DNA of 41,367 bases from Roseovarius marisflavi (GTDB taxonomy: Bacteria > Pseudomonadota > Alphaproteobacteria > Rhodobacterales > Rhodobacteraceae). Within the stretch, counting starts at the first letter, position 1. Every line of letters starts with the position of its first letter. The position numbers and the translations under genes are program-made. This document shows, piece after piece, positions 25,701 to 31,700 of this stretch. The DNA lies in the NCBI RefSeq assembly GCF_900142625.1, contig NZ_FRBN01000028.1, forward strand, positions 1 to 41,367, given 5' to 3'. The notes under the pieces were generated by a model that was given only the letters and a program-made list of their open reading frames with translations, had not been told where the DNA came from and made no database searches.

Positions 25701-28700
25701 AACTCGACATAGTTGACCGCGATGGACCCACCAACGGCAGTGCTGTTCGCCGCCGCGCCCGAAAGCGCCTGCACCTGGAATTCGTTGGGATCGTTGGCAT
25801 CCGGTGTCACCGCGCGCACCTTCACCGACGAGCCTTGAAGGCTTGACGATGTATCGGTCCGCGCCTCGTTTTTCAGAATACCGATATTCACGCCGATGGC
25901 GGCGGCAACACCACTACTGTTCGTGCTCTTGATATCAACCGAGCTCGCATTGGCGATCACGCGGTTATCGATGGCCATCTCGGCTTCGACCTCTACGGCG
26001 CCCGTGCCGGTGATGTTGGTATTGGCCAGCACCGCCGCGACGTTGTCAGCATCCAGATAGCTGCCCGCAAGACCGGCAGAAACCTGAACGGACCCGCCAG
26101 TGGATTTTCCGCCGCTGGAGGATGAATTGCTGTCCGCCTGATCAAGCGACCCGGCCCCCACGTTCTGGGTCTCGTTGTCACTGGAATCCTTGACCGTCGG
26201 CGCGGCGGCATTCGGATCGCCGGACTTGCCGGCCTGGCTTTGAGCGACAGAGGTCTGATCCTTGGTCTCCGTGTCGGAATCCGAGCCGCTTTTCGACTGA
26301 CCGCCCGCGCTGGCCGCAGCCTCGGCAGTGACGGTGTAATCCGAAAGCGCCTTGACGGTGACATTGCCCGCACCGGTCACGTCCTTGCCGATTTCCGCCA
26401 GCACGTTGGATTGGCCGATATTCAGCGCCAGCGCGATACCAACCGCTGCATTCGATCCTGCCGCCTTGGCGTCGCCGGTCGTGGTGATGGTGCCGGTGTG
26501 ATCGGCCTTGACCACCAGATCTCCGGTGCCAAGCGCCAGCGCCGCACCCGTACCGGTGCCAACGCGCGCCTTGGTGTCGTTCTCGTTGTATAGCACGGCA
26601 ATTGCCCCGCCGACCGCCGTGCCCGATCCCGCCTCAGCACCGCCTTCCGCGGTTGTGGTCAGAGTGTCATTGGTTGTTGCCGTCACCGACAGGCCCGAAG
26701 AGGTGCCGGTCAGCACGGTACCATCGAGGACTTCGGCACGCGCTTCGTTCAGCGCCACGCCTATTGAAATCGATGCGCCGACACCCACGGCACTGCCGCC
26801 ACTGCCGCTCCCGCCGCTGGACGAGGCCGCGCCCGCAGCGGTCGCCTTGGTGATCGTCTCAGTGGTCGCTGTTGCGTCCATCGTGATCGCGCCGCCATTG
26901 ACGGTCAGCGTCGCATTGCCTGTGGCCGCCTGATCCGCACGGTCTTCGCCCACCGCGGCAAGGGTTATCATGTTGCCGACATTCAGCGCAAAGGAACCGG
27001 CGATCCCGGTCGACCCTCCGCTGGCGCCAGAGATCGACTCGGCGTTCTGGTCATGTTTGCTGTCACCACTCAGGGCACGCATTCCGGCAGTCACGGTCAC
27101 ACCGTCGTCCGCCGTCACATTGCTGCCTGCGCCAATAATGGCGAGGTTGTTCATGGTCGACACATTGATCGACACCGCGACACCCACGGCGGTGCCCGAA
27201 TCGCCGACCTTGGCGGAGCCGTCCGCCTTGGCCTCTGTCGTCTGGTTATTCGTGGTCGTGACCGACACGCCGCCGGTGCCCCCGCCATTGCCGGCAACCA
27301 CCGTCACGCCGTCTTCGATTGACGCTTCCGCCGTAGAGGTTGCGATATTCAGGCCAAGCGCCGCCGCGACGGAAATATCCTGTGACCCGCCGCTGCCGCC
27401 GCTGCTGTTGGAGCCTTCGGCACTTTTGGTTTTCGAGCCGAGCGTATTATCGCCGGATTTGGATTCTGCCAGATCCGCCTGGTTTTTCTGCTGGTCGTTG
27501 GCGCCCGTATTGCCGTCGCCATCGGTGTCGGATTCGTCCGCTTCCTCGGCTCCTTCGGCCGAGGCCTTGGCCATGGCCGTGGATTTTCCGTCGCCGTCCA
27601 CCGACAGCGACACATCGCCATCCGCAGTCACGTTCCGCGCGAGAATCGCATTGCCTTCATCATCCACGAAGGCCAGCGAAATGCCGACGCCCACGGCGGT
27701 AGATCCCTTGACGCTTGCATCCGACTCGGTTTCGGTCTCGCCAGAATGGTCCGTGCTCAGCGACAAATCGCCGGTGATGCTCAAGGCGCCGCCGGTGCCG
27801 ATCCGCGCACGGGTCTCGCGGTTATCGACGGTCACAGCGATCGCACCGGCAATCGACGTGCCGACGCCGTCAGTGCCGCCCTCGGCCTTGACCTGGTTCT
27901 CGTGATCGCCTGTCGCCTTCAGCGCGACGTCGTCGGCATTGGTCAGAATTCCGCCATTCTCGACCTCAGCTGCGGCCAGATGTTTGGAAACGCCTATGGC
28001 AATAGACAGACCAACCCCCGTGGTCTGTACATCGGTCGATTTGGCAATAGCCGCAACTGCTTGCTCCGGCTGGTCCATCTCGCGCTCTGGCGCCTCTGAC
28101 TTCGAGGTCGCCGTCATGGTCACATCGCCGCCACCCGCATTCGCGTCTGCACCTGCTTCGATCAGCGCAAACGTGCCTTCGTCCTGGGCCGTGTCACCGG
28201 CATTCACCAGCGCAAGCGCAAAGGCGCCGGAAACCCCCGTATCGCCCTCAGACGCGCCCGAAATGGCCGCCGCGCCGAAGCTGTGGGTGTCATTCGCATC
28301 CACCGTTCGCATCGTGGCCGAAATCGAAATCCCGCCATTGCCGGTGATGTTGACATCGCCGCCCGACAGGATCGCCGCCTTATTGGTCAGCGTCGAGGAC
28401 GAGACCGCTACGGCGATGCCCACTGCTGTTTCGCCGGGCGCCGTGGCCGAACCGTCGGCGATGGCATCCACGTCCATGTTTGCACTAGAGGCCAGAGTCA
28501 GCCCCTGGCCGTTGATGGTCGAGGAGACTGTCGCAATCGCATCGAGGGAGGAGAAGTTGAAGGCCGCCGCCGCCGCTGCGCTGACGCTGCCTGAGGACGA
28601 ACCGCTGCCGTCCTTGTTGGCCGAACTTTCGCTGGACGCAGCATCGCCATCGCCTGACTTGTTATTTGCCAGCCCGATCTTTGAGTCTCGCTGGTTGTCT

Positions 28701-31700
28701 GCCCCGCCAGCACCGCCGGGATCGCTGTCTTCCTCGGCCCCTTCGGCCGAGGCTTTGGCCGTGGCGACCGATGCGCCCGCAACCGCCGCTGTCAGCGACA
28801 CTGTTCCGGTCGCTGCCGTCACGTTACGGCGCGCGGTTGCGTTACCGCGATTGTCGACGAACCCCATGGCCAGCGCGGCACCAATGGCAGTCGAACCGCC
28901 AAGCGCCTCGCCATTTGCCATGATCGAGCTTGACCCGTCATGGGTCGTGGTCGCTGCAATATCGCCGCCCACGACCAACGTCTCGGAATCCCCCAGATCC
29001 GTGTCGGTGACATTATCCACGACCGCAATTGCAAAGGCCCCGCCCAGAACGGTTCCATCGCCCTCGGCACCGCCCTGCGCCGTTGTCAGGTCGGTGTGAT
29101 CCGCCGTCGCCATCAGCGTCAGGTCGCCGATATTCGATGACCCGTTTTCAGACGACAACGCATCGCCGCGCAAGTCCGCCTTGGTCGTATTGTCAGCAAT
29201 CAGCAGTGCAAAGGACGCACCCAGTCCGAATTCCGCACCGCTATTGGTGCCGTCGGTATCGGGTGTGGCACTGGTCGTCGCAGATGTCGTGCTGTTGGCC
29301 GTCAGGATCAGGTTCGCACCGACCAGGTCAAGCGAAGCGCCCGCCTCGACATAGGCCTCGACCGTCGTCGTCAGGAAGGTCAGCGCAAAGCTGCCCGCCA
29401 CGCCGGTATCGGCGGAATCGCCAGTGCCCGAAATCGCCGTGACCGTATAAGTGTCGCCCGCCGCCAGTGTCGAGGAGACATTGATCGTGTTCGCCGTGTA
29501 GGTTGCCGAACCACCTAGCCAGGCCGACACAGTCGTGTCAATGATGCCGGTGGCCACCGCCACGCCGACGCCTGTCGCGCCGTCGCCGGTGTTGATGCCG
29601 CTCGCCGAGGCGGTAACGGTTTCCGTCGCCATCGCGGACACATCCACCGTACCCGCCGTGGAGCTGGCAATCGTGCCGTCGGAATCGATAAAGGCCTGCG
29701 TTGTGGGTCGGTAATCGACCACGGTGACCGCCGCCGCGAACTCTATCGATCCACCGCCTGATTCCGTATTGGCGGCATCTTTCGTGTCGCCATCATTATT
29801 CGCGTCGTCCAGCCGCTTTTCCGACTGGTTCGTTCCGCCGCCATCTTCCGAGCCGCCGGAGGTCGAGGTCGACGCCGCGCTGATCACGCTGGTCAGCGTC
29901 GACGACACGGTGACCGCACCGCTTGCATTAATGCTGCCGCCATCGACCGAGGCCAGCGTCGCGCTATTGACCTCGGTGACACCCAGTGTCGCCCCGAAAA
30001 CGCCGCCTGACCCGTCAGCGGTGGAGCTAACATTCAGGTCGGACACCGCCGTCAGAGCAACCGTGCCCGTCGTGGTCAGAGAGCCGCCGGTCATGGTGGT
30101 GCTCGCACCAAGCCCGAGACCGGCGCCAAAGAGATCCCCGACCAGCACCAGCGAAATCGCGGCATCGGTCGTCGTGGATTCGCCACCGTTCCCGTCGGCC
30201 GCGTCCTCAAAGGCGATGTCCACATCAACAGACGTGGCCGCCAGGATATTCGCCGCGCTGATGGTCGCCCACGCCAGCCCGATCGTGGCAGTCGGCATGA
30301 TACCCACGAGATTGGCCGCAATGACGCCGCCGAATTCCGAGCGGGTAATCGTCAGGTTCTGCGCCGCTGCCATCGCGGTCATGGCCAGATCCCCTGCTGC
30401 GGTGATCATGCCTGACACGTCGATGGTCGCCTCGGGCAGAGCCACGAACAGTCCGTCAAAGGTGCCCCCTAGCGACCCGTTGGGCAGAATCTCCCCGTCA
30501 TCCGTATCGGACGCCGCCAGAGTCACGCTGCCCACGCTGTCGCCATCGGCAACGGCGTTGATCGTACCGGTGATATCAATCTTCTCGGCATTGATGGTGA
30601 CATTGCCCGCGGTCAGCGTGCCGGTGACGTTCACCACATCCTTGCCATCTTCGCCATTGATCGTCAGGTCGATTGTCCCGAGGTCGGTATTCAGAATGGT
30701 CAGTTGATCCTGCGACAAGATCGGAAGATCCAGATCGCCACCAAGGTTGATGGTCAGCGAATTGGTGGGCGTCATGAAAGTGACGGATTCAAATGTCGGA
30801 ATGCCGATCGAGCGCAAAATGTGTTGTCCACCGCCCAAAGATTCCAACTCGGCGACATCGTCGCGGTCATCGCCCAGCAGTCCGACGTCAGTATCGTCCG
30901 GGACAACCGGCAAGGTTCCATTGGTCGAGATCACCCGGTCGGCCACCGTCATCGTATCGGTGATCGGCTCCAGCCCGGCATAAGAGATCACCTGACCGTC
31001 TCGAACGATAGAGCCGGAATGCGCATCGTCGGCCTGATAGGTGACGGACTCAAACGAGCCGCCATCAAGCACCATCGAGTCAAACCCGCCCTCGCCGCCG
31101 TCAAGCCCGCCACTCAGGCCGCCGGTTTCGGTCACGGTAAAGGTGTCTTCGTTGTCGTCCGCGCCCTGCAGGTTTTCCACGGCCACGAAATTGAGGCCTT
31201 TAACACTGCCGGAATTCTCGCCATCAATGTGCCAGAACGTGTCCTCTGCCGGTCCCATCAGCGTGTCGTCACCACCGCCGCCATCAAACAAGATCGACAC
31301 GCCCGCAGGGAAATCACCTGCGACGTTTATCGTCAGCTTGTCGTTTCTGTCGGTGCCCTGGAGGGTCAGTTCGGTGGTGTCTGCCAGTGCCTTTTCATCA
31401 ACCAGATCGCCGGTCTCGTCGTCGAATACCTTGAACGCCTGCGCCACCGTGTCGAATTCCAGTGTGTAGGACGCTCCGCTATCGTCGAGATCGGCCATGG
31501 GGATGATGTCGGCAGAGAGCAGGAAACGGGGCTCAAGAGCCTCGAGTTTGACGGCGGAAACCGATACCGGTAACCGATGTTCCTGCATCGCTCGAAACCT
31601 CGACATAAATCGATGTCGTGTCTCGCCGGAGAACCACCGTCTTTCATTTTCTCTGATGCGCGCATTAGGGCTCCCTACTGGGGATGCACCGATTCGAAAT

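Noticed and set aside
26000..29900. CRISPR array or tandem short repeats
   Set aside because: The repetition is protein-coding, imperfect and ~1.2 kb in period, with no 25-40-bp repeats separated by unique spacers.
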